Source of the DNA: Neurospora intermedia
Lineage: Eukaryota > Ascomycota > Sordariomycetes > Sordariales > Sordariaceae
Direction of reading: 5' to 3'
NCBI GenBank assembly: GCA_037102815.1
Contig: BTPP01000002.1
Coordinates: 2,666,001 to 2,730,000, forward strand
Length of the DNA: 64,000 nucleotides
In this document: positions 1 through 13,115 of the stretch, one piece after another
Numbering within the stretch: position 1 is the first letter of the stretch
Layout of the letters: the number at the start of each line of letters is the position of its first letter
Notes under the pieces: model-generated
What the model was told of the DNA's origin: nothing
Databases searched by the model: none
Seen by the model: the letters and a program-made list of their open reading frames with translations, nothing else
Translations under genes and position numbers: made by a program

Positions 1-699
1 TATTTTTAATAGTTTGGGTAGGATTTAATACGTCTTTCTATATAGGAATAAATACTTTTCTATTAATAGAAGTTAGTAATACGGTAGTAAATTGCTTCTC
101 TTCCTTTATAATTAATTTTATTATAATATTTGTAAAAGATAATATTACGATTAGTATTATTATTTATAAGTCTATATAGTACTTGATTAGTATTCGTAGG
201 GCGCAATTATAAAGCTTTTTTATAGAAGAAGAATTTTAGAATTTCGGTTTTAAAGTGCTATTATTCTAATTCGGTAATTAAATTAATAAGTAATTTTAAT
301 ATTTAGAGGTACTTAGTAATTCTTTGAGAATTATAAGTCTATCGATCCTTTAAAGGTTTTTAGGTTATTTTCCCTTAATTTATTGCCCTATTAAATTTAA
401 TTATATAAATTTATTAATTTATAAAATTATTAATATCTTTTTTATTAGCCTTATTCCGCTAATCTATTACCGAAGGAGGTATATAGGAAAGGCTGTCGGT
501 AATAATATTCTTTTTTCCTAGTATGTGTTTAATTTCGAAGTTAAATAGTCGAATTTAAGTAATTTAATGTATGATTATTACTATTAGGATATTAAACGCT
601 ACGCTATTTAATTAATAGATTATAATTTGAATATTAGTCTTAATAATGAAATAAATACTGAATAGGTAGTATTTTAATCGTTTTAAAGTATAAAGTAGC

Positions 700-1560
700 C
701 TATAAAGTTCTTGCTTAGTAGCGTTATATTTTTTTTTAGTATTAGATTAAATATTACTCTTAAACCGATAAGGGTAATATTTACCGTTAGGTCTAATTTA
801 TTTAATAACCGCCCTCTAACCGATTAATAATATATCTATTATAAGAAAAATATTTTTATACCGGTTATTATTATAAATAATAGGTATAAAATAAAAAGCC
901 AATAGAATTTTGTACTATAAATATTTTAAAGTAAATTATTTATTCTCTATTTATTACTATTTAATATTTTTCTTTAATAAAGTATATAAGGGTTGAATTA
1001 TTATAACGAAATCCTTAATTTAGATTCGGTAATACTTAATAATCCCTAGGAAGGCTCTTAATTACTAGAATTTTTTACCTTTCTATTTAATAAATTTATA
1101 ATCTTCCTATTAAAGAATTTTAGAAATTTTATAGGGGGAAGGTCATTTACTGTCCTTTAAGTAGAGGTATTTTATAAATTTAACTTCGGGTTAATACTAT
1201 TTAGACTTTTCGGTTATAATAGTATAGCTACTAAGTTCGATATTAATTAGGACTTTATTAATATTAATTAAGTAATTAAAGATATACTTGCGTATATTAG
1301 GTTTGATTTTAAGTCCGTTATAATTTGTAGTAGCTAATTTAATATAGATATCGTTTAAATAGGGCTAATAAATAGTAGGGATTAGATTATATAGTACTTT
1401 AATTATTGCCCGAAAGAATTAAATAATAGAGTTCGTTCTTCCTTAGGGTAGTATAATTATCCTTTTTACTCTTATTATACTTTAGAAAGTAATAATATCC
1501 TTACTCTTTTTATTAAAAGGGATTTGGTTATATCCTAAGAAAAGGTTAAAAAGGGAAAGT
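700..1560 (-). pseudogene. Ty3/Gypsy reverse transcriptase-RNase H ghost (element 1)
   Basis: Translating the minus strand gives a decayed pol segment. Near 1,493-1,542 it reads FLGYNQIPFNKKSKDIITF, matching the Gypsy RT block usually written as SGYDQIPL..KSRDLTTF. Near 1,338-1,364 it reads PYLNDIYIK, where the catalytic FLDD block has become LND. At about 712-800 it reads RPNGKYYPYRFKSNI followed by NATKQ, matching the RNase H segment GKRHPARFESGIW...YDATKR. Stops interrupt the frame. The order along the minus strand (RT, then RNase H to the left) means the integrase would lie at or beyond the left window edge. It is clearly a different Gypsy lineage from the element at 9,851-19,080, because its RT block motifs differ. 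Inactive. Confidence 0.75.
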
Positions 1561-4500
1561 ATTTTGAATTTTCCGAATTTCTTATTAAATTCTTTATAAT
1601 TAAGAGGGATATTGGAATTACGTAAAGTAATTGTATTAATCCGTTAAATATTATTAATTAATTAAAAGCTTCTATCCTTTTTAAATATTAGGAATTAATT
1701 ATTCTAATAGGTAATATAATTATTTTTTAATATTCTTCATTAGATTTTATTTTTTAATAGTTTGTAGATTTTTTAGTAGTTAGCCTTCGGAATAGGGATT
1801 AATTTATATTATTATACTAAATATAGGATAATTTTAATTTCTTAGGGAGGGAAGACATTAAGTTTAATTTTTCCTATGTAATTAAAATCCTATACGAGAA
1901 CTATTTTACAGTTTCGAAGAATGTAAATAAATATTTTTTATTTTTCCTTAATTAAATTATTATATAAACCGTTAAATATAGTTTATAGGTATTTAAGGGT
2001 TAATTATTCTTCTTCAAATATATTTGAAAAATATAGTATAACGATTTTATCCTACAGTAATAGATAAGTTTTTTATTATTATTCTAATCTATTTTTTAAA
2101 GTTATAAGATATTGTAATTTCTATTTTAGGTTTCCTTCTAGTTTTGAATTATTAGAAGGTACGTCGTCGATTAGTAATATTTTTTAATTTTTCTGCTTAT
2201 ATATAGTATAAGTAGCGAAGTTCTTAAAGGGTATTATTTTGTATAATAGTAATTAATTAGCCTTTACGTTAGTAGGTATAAGTTTATTACTTTTATAATT
2301 TTTCTCCTTTTTATTTATATACTTCAACCGTTGTACCGACGTTTAATACCGGATAAAATTATATATTTACCTTCTAAATTCTACGGCGAGTTCTTTTTCT
2401 TTTATTATAGAATAGGGAGTATTTCCTATAATTATAATATTAAGTATATTATTTAAATTGTTATAATCGGTATTATTAAGGTCCCTAAATAAAAGTCTTT
2501 TAAATTATTTATTATTAAGTAGTTTATCCTATAAAAGTTCTTAGAAGAATTTTAAGACGGCCTTCCTTAATATATAATGTTTTTTCTAAATATCCTATAA
2601 ATAGTTTAATAATTTATTAATTATCAAATCTTCGATCTATTTAAGGATTTTATTTTAAATTTCGCTATTATACTAAATAGAAGTTAATATATTAATTTTA
2701 AAATTAACCCCCAAATAGTTAGTAAATTTATTTAGGGTGGACGGCTATTCGTTGAATTCCTAGGCGTATAGTATTATTTATACGCCTAGCCTCGCTTTCT
2801 CTTTTGGAATTAGTATAGCTTTAACGATTATTTCTTCTATTAATACATTTATTAATTCGATACTATATATCGAATAATTTAATTTTACTTAGGTATTTTT
2901 AAAGAATAGTTACCTAAGTATAATATTATAATATAGTAGGTAAGTATTAGTAACGAAGAAGTATATTTCCTATAGAATATTAGCTAGCTATATTTAATTG
3001 TAGGTTTCTTTAATAAAGTTTCGTTTGCCTCTATTACTATTTATATTAAATACCCCAGTATTTATAATAGTTAAACTATATTTTTTAACTATATTATATA
3101 TTATTATATTAACCTCCGTACTAGTATTTAGGAGGGCTTTAATTTTTGGTCCTTTTTACTATAAAGAGATAAATAAGGTTAGTAGAATAAATATCCTAAT
3201 TACGTCCCCTAAATACAATAGGTAGGAAAATTTGTTTAAATAGGTATATAATTATATAAGAGTAATTACTTCTATTGTATATTAGAAAGCGGACTTTAGT
3301 ATATCTTCCCGAATAAATTTAGTTATACCGTTTAATCTCTAATTTAAATAGTAAATAAAGGTTTTAATAGAATTCTATCTTTCGGTTGTTTTACCTACTA
3401 TCTCCTTAATAAATACGCTATTAATTTTATATTAAGTTATAGGAATAATTTAATTCGCTTCCTTAAATTAATCGGCTATTGTATTACTTTTATAGGAGAT
3501 TCTAGTAACGTTATCCTTATTTAGGCTAATTTTATATTAAATTAGGGTAATAAATACTATTATAAACCGTCGGTTTATACGGTATAGTTCCCTAATCCAA
3601 TAGGGAATATTATAATCGATAGTCTTAAATACGAAAGGGTATTATTCTTTAACCCTTTTAATAGCCTCCTTTATAATAGTATTAATATTAATAATTCTAA
3701 TAAACTTTATAGAGGATAAAGCGGTAAGTTTTGCGGATATATTTTCTTTATTAGAATTTAGGGTTAGTAGATTAATTATTTTATTTTCTATTATTAATTT
3801 AAGGATCTTTATCGGCCGGATTGCCGGAAGCGGCTAATTGAACTCTAGGGTAAGGGGTTGAAGTATATTATTTTTGAATATAGTAGTACTATTATTAGTA
3901 GCGTTTATTTACTATAGCTATTTATTAGAACGATTAGAAAAAGATATTTCCCTTATAAGGTTTATAAGTTATTTATTAGGCTCTATAATATTAGTCTCTT
4001 AATTATATAGCTTCGGATTAAATATTATATTAGCTATTATTTAATAGGTATTCTCGATTTAACGATTTAAAGATTAAAATCTCTAGAGGAGATATATATA
4101 ATCGTCCTTTATTCTACGTATAAATTATATTTAAAAAGTAGAAGGATTTTAATATTTAGGTTATTTAATAAAAATTATAGGAATTTCTATATAATATAAA
4201 GAAGAAAGTACTTATCCAGTAACTATAATATTATTTATTAATTCTAATATTCTTTTAGGAAGTAAATTTAGTAGGCTATTAATTAGAAGTAATATAGGTT
4301 CTATAGTTATAAGGTTAAATTCTTCTAAAATATTCCTTAAAAGTACTTCCTTAAATATTTATTTTTAAAATAGCAATTAAATTAGGTAATTTTTAATAGT
4401 ATTAACTATTCTAATAAAATAGGTATTAAAAGTTTAGGGGTATTCTATTAACGTTTAGTAAATTGTAATAACTTTATATTTGGTTGGAAATCTTCGGTAG

Positions 4501-7500
4501 ATTTTTTAGGTAACGTTTAATTTATTAACTATATAATAATAATTTAGTAAATTAGTATTTATTATATTTATAGAAGTATTTAAATTACTATTCCTTTATT
4601 ATTATTAGTTATATATATTATTAGGTAGTAGAAAAAACTTTAGTTCGAACCTATATTTTTTCTTTAGTACTTAAATATTCTTCTTTTAGCGATCGAAGAT
4701 AGCCTTATATTTGGGAGATATCCTATAAATTACTATCTAAAATTGTATTAGAAGTCCTAACTTCCTATTTTTAATAGCCGAAACTATTATTTCGTTAGGG
4801 ATATAATTATTATAGTCCTCTCTATTACTAATTACAATAGTTATTTATAAAGTAAACGTAGGATTTTAAAGCCGATAAATAACTAATTTGCCTTTTTAAA
4901 TATTATTAATTATTTCTTAATATTAATTTTAATAATAGTTACTACTATATTAATAGTAATAGATTTAACGTCCGTCCTTACGGTTCTAACTACCTCCTCT
5001 ATTATTTCTTTTTCTACTTCGGCCTTTTATAGAAGTACCGCTTATATAGCCTCCTCCTTTATTAGTAGTATAATTCTATTTAATTATCGATAAGAAGTTG
5101 ATTTAAACCTCCTTTTTTTATTTCTTTACTAGCTTTTCGTTAAATTAAAACTATATAATCCTTATTTAATTGAATTCTTTAATTATTTTTTCAATATTTA
5201 ATTTTTCAATTAAATAGGATATAATAGGTATTAAAGTAGTAATTTAAGTTACTAAAGGAGTTTTTTTATATAAAGGCTAGTCGGAATTATTATTTAATCC
5301 GATTAGGCTACTTTTCTTATTAGTAATTACTAATATCCTCTTTTTAATTAATACTATACTTAGGCTATTATTTAATGAATTATCCTCCTTATTATTAATA
5401 TAAACGCTATTTTCGAAATCGAAGTATTCGTAAATAGTTTTTATTATATTAATATAAAATTATAATTAGGTTATTTAGTAAACCTTTTCTTTAAGCCCTA
5501 TAGTCGTTATAATTATCCTTCTAGTTCTTTTTGTAAATTTCTTATAGAAGTTACAAATAATTATAGATTGAGTAAAATCCTTCTCCTTTTCGGGTTGTTT
5601 TATTAGGAGTATTAAATATTCAAATACGGTTTTAATAATCTTTTTTCTATTATAGGAGATAGATTTACCGTAGAAGACCTTTAGTATAGTAACTTTACTA
5701 TTTATTTAATTTAGGTCCAACGCTAAAAATTCTTACTTAAAATAATAATAGAATTTTTTCTATATTTAAATACTTTTAATAGTAGTATTATTCGCTATTT
5801 CTCTATAAATTTTTCGGGCGTCTAGTATATACTATTAGTACTAAATATTTAGTTTAGCTTTATTAGAGAGGTAATAGTTTTAAACCCTATTATTGAACTC
5901 TTTTAAGTATTTAAAAATATACTTCCCCTTAAACTTAGCTTTAAATATGTAGTCCTTTACGAAGGAAACTATAAGAGTTTTACCTATTAATATTTATATT
6001 AGATACGTATTAGAGAGGCCTTTAAATAAGTCTTTAACTAATAGGTATTTACTTAAAGCTTATTATACTTCGTACTTAAATTCTTACTACTAATTAAATT
6101 GTATAATTATAATACTTAATCCTAAGAACTTTGAAAGAGGATTCTAATAATAATTAGAAGGGGTAGAAGTAGGAGTAATAGGATAGGGATCTTAGTAGGT
6201 AAGAAAATACTATTTAAATTCAAAACTTTAAGAATAGTTAGTTTCTAATTTAATATAATAAAATCCTAAAAGCAATTAAATAAGTTGTAAAAGAGTAATA
6301 TAAAAAAATAGATATTAGGTTCGAAAATTAAGTATAGAAGCGGATAAAATATACGAGTATAGGGTATAAATAAGATTAGGTTAATTTAGCGATAGATTTT
6401 TAAAGGGGGTTAGTAATTAGTTTCCTAATTGGATTAATAAAGGAGTCGGAGATTAATTAGGTTTTAAAAAGGGGAAAAAGGTAATTTCTAATATAGGGGT
6501 CGAAGAAGGAAGAATAGAATTTAGGAGGGATAATAAGAATAGTTCTAGTATTAATATAGGAAGTTAATCTAATATTTCCTAATTAATATATAGAATTAGG
6601 GTTATAAAAATATTCCTATTATTTTAGATCCGGTTAGTATTATTTATACTACTTTTACGTACTAACTAATCTATTTACCCCCTTTTTCTTCCTCTAATTT
6701 AAAGGTCCCCAATCCCCCTTTTTATCTATTTTCCTACTAATTAAATATTATTATACTATTATACCTTCTCTAATTAGAAATTTCTAATTAGTTTTTCCTC
6801 TCTTCTTATTCTTTCAATATTCCTTTTCTTTTTCTTTCCCTAGGTAAAAAGAACCTCTTTAATTCTTACCTTCTACCTTTTCTACTTCTCTACTTCTATT
6901 ATCGGTATTTGAGAGCGGTAATTCTTATTTATATTAATAATATTATTATTAAAGCCCTTCTAATAAGGGCTTATAGTAATTAATTACTTCCTTTTAATTT
7001 TTAAAATGTAATAACGGTAATAATTATAATTTTAAGAATCTATTAATAATAATTACTAATATATTACGTAAAGGAAGAATTCGGAAGTAATAATTAGTAC
7101 CCTTCCTTTTAGGGAATTAATTATAAGCCTTTAAAAAAAAGGGGTTTAAGTATTATCTAATCTTTCTATACTTACGCAGGGGCTATATATTATAAATTTA
7201 GGAATATTAGTCCCTAAAGGTTTAATGCTAATACCTACCCTAATTATCGGCGGATTTTTTCATTATTTATTATTCTTCGGATAATTTTTCAACTAAACTA
7301 CCATTTAAGTAGCCTATTAATCGTTTATTCTTATTATTATTCCAATACTATTAATTAAATATTTATTTATTTATCGGGTTATATAGTTGAGCTACTACTA
7401 TTTAATAGCTTATTTATCGTTTATATTTACTTACGTTCAATTATTGCCGCTTGGATATTTATTCTTCTATTTTTTTTATTAATTACTTATACTATTACTT

Positions 7501-8394
7501 ATACTTCGATATTATATCCGAATAATAATCGGATAACTATTAATTAATTATATTATTGGCGATTGTAGTACGGTTACTAATATAACTATATATCGAATAT
7601 TATTAAGGGCCCCGGGTTATAGTAAATATCCAATATTAAAGATTTTTATACTTTTTTAAAATAAGGCTATTTAAACTTCTTTATAATAATTAATTAAATA
7701 TCGCTAGCGAATATCGGGCAAACCTCAACGAGGATAGGAAATTGTAAAGTCCCTATATTTGTTTTAATTAATTTAGTGTAGGGTTTTAATACCTATTTCG
7801 TCCTTATTACCAATTTAAAATAGTAAGAAAACTATAATAATAAAAATAATAACTATACTATTATAATTAATATAATGTATAAGAATTATAATTCTTAATT
7901 ATTTAATTTAGTAAAGTAATAGGTAATTCTTAAGCCTTTCTAAATAATCGAAATAGGAGGTATAGAGTTAAATATAATTTACTAAGGTTTTATACCCGTT
8001 AAATAATTTAATGTTTAACCGTTGTTGGAAAATGAAGATAATTATTAGATATTTTAATATTTTTTTCTTATAAGTAAATAGAGAAACGAATATATATTCC
8101 CTCTAGAGGGATAAAGGATTATTTAATATAATAAAATAAGAAGGGGTAAATAATTAGAAATTATTAAGAACTATTATTTTATTTAATTAAAAGTATTAAA
8201 CTAAAGTTAATTATTTAATATAATAAAGAATAAATATTATAATAATTTATTGTTTTGTCCTCTTAAAGTTCGATGTCCTATCTATCCCCCTTATCTCTTT
8301 TCTTCCTTTATTATCCCTATTTTTTTACCTTTTCTAATCCATTATTTTATTAAGTCGGTCCTATATTCTTTTGTTTTCCATCAATACTAATTGT
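1561..8394. repeat. Unassigned RIP-degraded DNA
   Basis: No gene or confidently named protein ghost was recognised here. The segment just right of the element-1 RT ghost probably belongs to the same minus-strand element (protease and gag side), but I could not identify a motif. A 66-codon ORF at 3,025-3,225 is composed almost only of I, L, F, Y and N and is a composition artefact. Purine-rich and pyrimidine-rich strands alternate, as expected for decayed coding DNA. Confidence 0.5.
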
Positions 8395-8512
8395 TCAACT
8401 CTATCCAATTTAGAAAGTGTACCCTCTGATCTAGTACCCTTGTTGAAGGTTCGAAAAAAATCATTACAGAAAATAAATCAACGCATATGTTCCCGTATAC
8501 CACCCTAAATCA
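8395..8512. other. Short island of near-normal composition inside the RIP block
   Basis: About 118 bases with mixed composition, including runs such as GTGTACCCTCTGATCTAGTA, are flanked on both sides by strongly TA-rich DNA. This is what single-copy DNA trapped between repeats, or a younger insertion, would look like. No ORF or motif identifies it. Confidence 0.4.
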
Positions 8513-8754
8513 CTATATAGTAAGGTATTAAAGTATATTATATTAACCGTCTCCGGAAATATTTAAATAATCCCTTATTAGGTTAAATGAATAAGAATTT
8601 AGTAAGAGAATTAGTCGGCGATTAAGAAGAATAGGAAGTCGAGAAGATTATAATAGTATAGTTAATTAATAGTAAATTCTATTATTAAGCGGAGTAGAAG
8701 GGTTAGAATTCCGATCTTACTTAGTATTTAGCTTAAGATTTTAAAAATACGCCG

Positions 8755-8960
8755 GACGTAATTAAAATTTACTATAATGCAAACCCAGAGAAGCCTAAAT
8801 TATTAAATCGTTTATATATATAGAAAGGCGTTTAAATAAAGGATTTAGTCCTATTAAATTACGAGGAGGATAATATACTGGTTGATAGGATAAAGGGGAA
8901 GAAGTTGAGGAGGTTAAATCGATTATATAAGTAAGGGGGTATAAGAGTGAGGATTGTATA
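8755..8960 (+). pseudogene. Ghost of a retroelement ORF (family uncertain)
   Basis: One plus-strand frame reads TPDVIKIYYNANPEKPKLLN and then, after stops, KDLVLLNYEEDNILVDRIKG. The sequence has the charged, proline-containing look of a real protein rather than AT noise, and the stops fall where TGG or CGA codons would be expected. It lies about 200 bases upstream of a purine tract and an LTR-like boundary, so it is probably part of a retroelement polyprotein. I could not name the domain. Confidence 0.4.
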
Positions 8961-9159
8961 ATAAATAGTCGCTATAGTAATATATATAATAGTGATTCGT
9001 AGGATTAGTTTAATAGTATAATGGCGGGAGTGAGGGCCTTTAAATTATATTATAGGCTACCCTAAGGGTACCCCTCCTTTACTTGGAAAGCGATTATATA
9101 AAGACTATAGGTTCGAACTATATTTAGGTTAAATTTTTTAAATTCTAAGGGTAGAATTT

Positions 9160-9430
9160 TCGAAAAAGGGGGGGGTAATATTATAGCCCAGTCCCGCTGA
9201 CCCATACTTACTGCCCGGTCGTATAGCTACATTATACGGTCGCTCGAATACGAGCGATTTGATTGGTTGTAGATTAGATAAGGCGAGTAGTCCGGGCGCT
9301 TGGAATCTAGAAGTATATCTTCCAGCCCAACTGCCTATACAACTCTTACCTTTTGTTTTACTCTTTAGTTGTAAATTCTATATTGAACGTTAATAACGCT
9401 GCAGCCCTGCCTCGCCCGTTACGTGCCTTT
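9160..9430 (+). repeat. Polypurine tract and LTR-like segment, weakly RIP-mutated
   Basis: A purine tract AAAAAGGGGGGGG (about 9,165-9,177) is followed by TAATATTATAGCCCAGTCCC, which looks like the start of an LTR whose TG has become TA. The following 250 bases are far richer in G and C than the surroundings. They contain a perfect hairpin TCGCTCG-AATA-CGAGCGA near 9,240 and a TATA-like stretch near 9,315. The segment ends near the Copia RNase H ghost. The right end of this LTR was not located, so the call is tentative. Confidence 0.45.
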
Positions 9431-9433
9431 ATA

Positions 9434-9648
9434 GATAGTAGTAACGTTAAAGACTGGATTTTTAATCCTAATTTACCCGCTAGAAACCAATATATTGATA
9501 TACGGTATAAATAGTTAATTTAAGAAGTAGATAGGAAGGTATTTACAATTGAATATTTACCGGGTAACGAAATGCTAACCAACGGTCTAACAAAACCGTT
9601 GAAGGCGGATAAATATACTAGATTTATTAAATTAATAGGTATAGTTTA
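9434..9648 (+). pseudogene. Ty1/Copia RNase H C-terminal ghost
   Basis: A single plus-strand frame with only two internal stops reads NPNLPARNQYIDIRYK, then FTIEYLPGNEMLTNGLTKPL, then KADKYTRFIKL before a final stop. This matches the conserved end of Copia polyproteins (NP..H.RTKHIDIRYH and LADGLTKPL). The two stops sit where tryptophan and arginine codons would be expected, consistent with RIP. The rest of the Copia pol is not visible upstream; an LTR-like segment abuts it instead, so the copy is truncated or rearranged. Confidence 0.8.
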
Positions 9649-9801
9649 GAAGAAAGTTCCCTAGGCTTGAAAATATCGTTAATACTATAAAAATATTATA
9701 ATATAAATAGTATATAGAGGTTTAGATACTCTTTAGTAGTCTTCCAATTTATAGGGGTATATTAGTAGGTCCCTAGTATTTACTAGGCTGAGCTATTTAC
9801 T

Positions 9802-9822
9802 GGACTGGGCACAGCCCAGTCC
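9802..9822. repeat. Perfect 9-bp inverted repeat next to the Gypsy insertion
   Basis: GGACTGGGC-ACA-GCCCAGTCC is a perfect palindrome with a 3-nt loop. Its arm GCCCAGTCC is also found at the LTR-like start near 9,186. It may therefore be the terminal inverted repeat region of the Copia-type LTR, with ACA as its end. It lies 29 bases left of the chromovirus LTR. Confidence 0.5.
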
Positions 9823-9850
9823 CTACTCTATACCCTACCTAGACTGTATT

Positions 9851-10189
9851 TGTTAGGAATGTAGGCGAAGGTAGGCTAAGGTAACTACGGTCGTAGCTAT
9901 ACGTAGGGGATAGTAAGTTAGGGGTTAATTTAAAAATATATTAATAGCTACCAACTATAATAAATTATATTTTATTGAATTTCTTTTATATTTGTATAAA
10001 CTTTATTTATCCGCTAATAAGTATTATAGAGTCCTATACTAATTTAACGCTCTAACGTAGTGCCGGATTATCCTTCCTACGAGTCCAACCCAATATAGGC
10101 GCTACTATTATTAGTCTACCACTTCGGCCGACGGAGTAGAGTAGCAACTATTAGAATACTTCAGTATATAAGCTCTTCGCCTCCTAATA
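9851..10189 (-). repeat. 3' LTR of the chromovirus (heavily RIP-mutated)
   Basis: This 339-bp repeat aligns without any indel to the copy at 18,742-19,080. By eye about 70 positions differ and all are transitions. It begins TGTTAGGAAT and ends CTCCTAATA where the other copy has CTCCTGACA. Its right half is strongly mutated while the right half of the other copy keeps its G and C. Confidence 0.93.
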
Positions 10190-10204
10190 TAACCCCCCTC
10201 CTTA
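10190..10204 (-). other. Polypurine tract of the chromovirus
   Basis: Read on the minus strand this is AAGGAGGGGGGTT, lying directly against the inner edge of the 3' LTR. It is where a plus-strand DNA synthesis primer is expected. A similar tract with the same following sequence recurs near 11,089-11,100. Confidence 0.8.
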
Positions 10205-10417
10205 TAAATTCCGTCTTTAGAACCTTTATAATTCGTAGTAAATTCTAATTAAATAACGGAGGGCGTTAGTATTATACTATTATAATATTATTAAATTATA
10301 TTATTAGCGAAGGTATAATATCCTTGCCTATTAATTCGGCGAGCCATTATTTATAATAGTCGCCGACGCTATATCCCAGATATTATAACTACTCCTCTAT
10401 TTACGAGCCGCCCGCCA

Positions 10418-10765
10418 AAATATTAGTATTATAATATTTATTCTTATAAATTCTAAATATAAATATAAAGCCGTCCGTTAGAAGGTCGGTATTATAATAT
10501 CTATTCTTATAAATTTTAAATACGGCCGTTAAAATATTAGTATTATAATATCTATTTTTATAAATTCTAAATACGGTTATTAGAATATTAGTATTATAAT
10601 ATTTATTTTTATAAATTCTAAATATAGATACGAAGCCGCCCGCTAAAAGATCGGCATTATAATATCCATCTTTATAAGCTCTAATGCGGCGAATTGCCTA
10701 CTGAAATATCGGTATTGTAATATCTATTCCTATAAGCTTTAAATACGGATACGAAACCGGTATTA
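10418..10765. repeat. Degenerate tandem repeat, six units of about 50-63 bp
   Basis: Each unit contains a TATAAATTCTAAATA-like core, a variable GC-bearing segment (for example CGGCCGTTA or GCCGCCCGCTA) and an ATTATAATAT end. Six units can be followed by eye with transition-type differences. The array lies inside the chromovirus, between its coding part and the 3' LTR. Confidence 0.75.
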
Positions 10766-11942
10766 AATTTAAAAAATTAATTAAATTTTCGATTATTATT
10801 ATAATTAGTACCCTATAAGCGTACGAAATAGTAAGTATCGTTTTATTTAATAACGAATATTATATTAAATTTAAGAATATTAATAAGTACCTTGGAATAT
10901 TATTATAATTACGCCCTATAGTTCCTTTCGTAATTTATTCTTTATTATTTGTATTAAGTCCGTCGTTATATTTACTATTACTTTAAGAATATTAGTACTA
11001 TTATCCCTTGGAATTTCTTTCGCTGGACGTTTTTTATTATTTATATTTATTATAACCTATTATAATATTTAAATATAATCCCCCTCCTTATAAATTCTAT
11101 TTTTATAACCCTTATCCCTTTCTTTCGCTTTTTATAATTCTAAGTACTATCCTTACTATAAATCCCTTTACTTATATTGTACCTTCTTAATTACTCTTCT
11201 ATTATCCTCGCCTTATCCTCTATATTATTCCTTTATCCTAATAGTATAATTTTTAATTACTATCCCTATTCTCCCTACTATAATCCGAATTATATACCTT
11301 CCTACTTTCGTCCTTCTCCCCTATTTCTTCGTAATTACTTTACTATTTAATTATCCCGTCCTTCCCTTTTTAATTATTACCTTCATTTTATTTTTCTATT
11401 TACTCTTTCCTACTACTTATATAATTATCCAACGGTTCTTCTACCTTATATTATTTTATATTCATTTACTTAGAATTATATTCGTTTACTTTAATTTATA
11501 TTCGTATAAAGACCTCCTCCCTTATTTATATAACGTCCCTTCTACCTACCCTTTTTATTTCTCCTCTTCTTCCTCTTCCTATCCTTACCTTTACTATTAT
11601 ATCCGTCCCCCCCTTGCCTACGCCCGTCCCCCCTACAGATATATACTTTACTATTATATATTTATATATTAATTTCCGCTTCCCTAAAGTGCCTAATTAA
11701 TATATTTATTTCCTTTTTTTATTTTCCTTTTTCTATTCCGTCCTCCCCTTCCTTTTACTTTATACCTATTACTAACCTTCGTTTAATTATTCTCTTTCTC
11801 GTTTTTTAATAATATCCATCCCCTTACTTACCTAGAATATAATATTATTCTTACTTAAATATTTATAAGCGCCCCAATTTTAAATTTGCGTAAAATTTTT
11901 AAAAAGATTAGTTAGAATATTTACTAAACCAAAGGTACATTT

Positions 11943-11944
<2 letters not shown>

Positions 11945-11984
<40 letters not shown>
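11945..11984. repeat. T(40) homopolymer
   Basis: An uninterrupted run of 40 T lies inside the chromovirus 3' region. It could be the poly(A) tail of a minus-strand retroposed sequence or simple slippage. No flanking duplication was found by eye. Confidence 0.9.
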
Positions 11985-11988
<4 letters not shown>

Positions 11989-12744
11989 CGCTAATGCCTT
12001 TTTCTTCTAGAATTCAACGGAATATCGTAATATTCGCTATTACTATATTACTATATATTTAAAGTCTTTTATAGTATTTATAATTTATAGAACGCTATAT
12101 AGAATATAGTAATTAAAATTATACGTTTTACTAATATTAATAGCCTCCTACCTACCCCCTTCCTATAGTAATTACAATGTTCTATAATAGTATTTTAAAC
12201 GGTTATATAAGTGCGTTTAATTAATAATAATCTCCCTACAATATTACTTAGGATATTTCGCACTTCCAATTTTATTCGTAAGGGCTATTCGAAATTAGGC
12301 TACTATAATATTAGTAATACGAATATTAATATTAATCTAATAGCCCCCGCTAATTCCTTTATAAATATTTCTATATTAAATATTCCTATTCGGGTCCCCC
12401 CCTCCCCTAATTATAATTATAGTCCCTAATATTAATTAATTAATAGGAAGTTAGTATTATTAAATAGAAAGTTAAACGAATTATTAGAATTTATATAGGA
12501 GGACTATAAATAAATAGTATAAGGCGGTATTTATAAATATTATTAATAGGCGCGGTAGTGTATAAGAATATTCCTCTTAAAATTGTAAGTTCTAATCCTA
12601 TATTAATAATAACGGACGCTACTAGGGATTTTTTCATTTAAAATAATAATAGATAATATAGGTTATATTCTTCTTAGCGCCTTATTAATTTTCTATAATA
12701 AATTTAAATTATCTTCCCCTCCTATCTTTTTATCCTATTTAGCG

Positions 12745-13115
12745 TCTCTATTCTATATTTTATATTTATATTTTATATTTATATTTTGTATTTTATATTT
12801 ATATTTTATATCTACGTTTTACATCTTTACTTTATATTTCTACTTTATATCTCCGCCTTATATTTTTACTCTATATTTCTACTTTTATATTATTACTATA
12901 TATTTCTACTTCGTATTTTATATCTATATTTTATATTTATATTTTATATTTACATTTTACATTTCTATTTTATATTTTTACTTTTATATTTCTACTTTAT
13001 ATTTTTACTTTACGCCTTATATCTTTATTCTACATTTACATTTCACATCTACGTCTTACGTCTTATATCTACGTCTTATATCTATATCTTACATTTTACA
13101 TCTCTATTTTACGTC
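12745..13115. repeat. Pyrimidine-rich microsatellite-like tract
   Basis: About 370 bases consist of degenerate repeats of TATATTTNTATTTTA and TCTACTTTA type on the plus strand. A 111-codon ORF at 12,786-13,121 is only a translation of this low-complexity sequence (F, Y, L and I) and is not a gene. Confidence 0.85.

Noticed and set aside
2690-2900. LINE endonuclease-like ghost on the minus strand
   Set aside because: A peptide such as KAILIPKEKARLGV weakly recalls LINE proteins, but no further LINE block was found and the neighbouring RT is Gypsy.
10418-10765. CRISPR-like array
   Set aside because: The repeats are degenerate, unequal in length and lack unique spacers; this is a eukaryotic tandem repeat within a retroelement.
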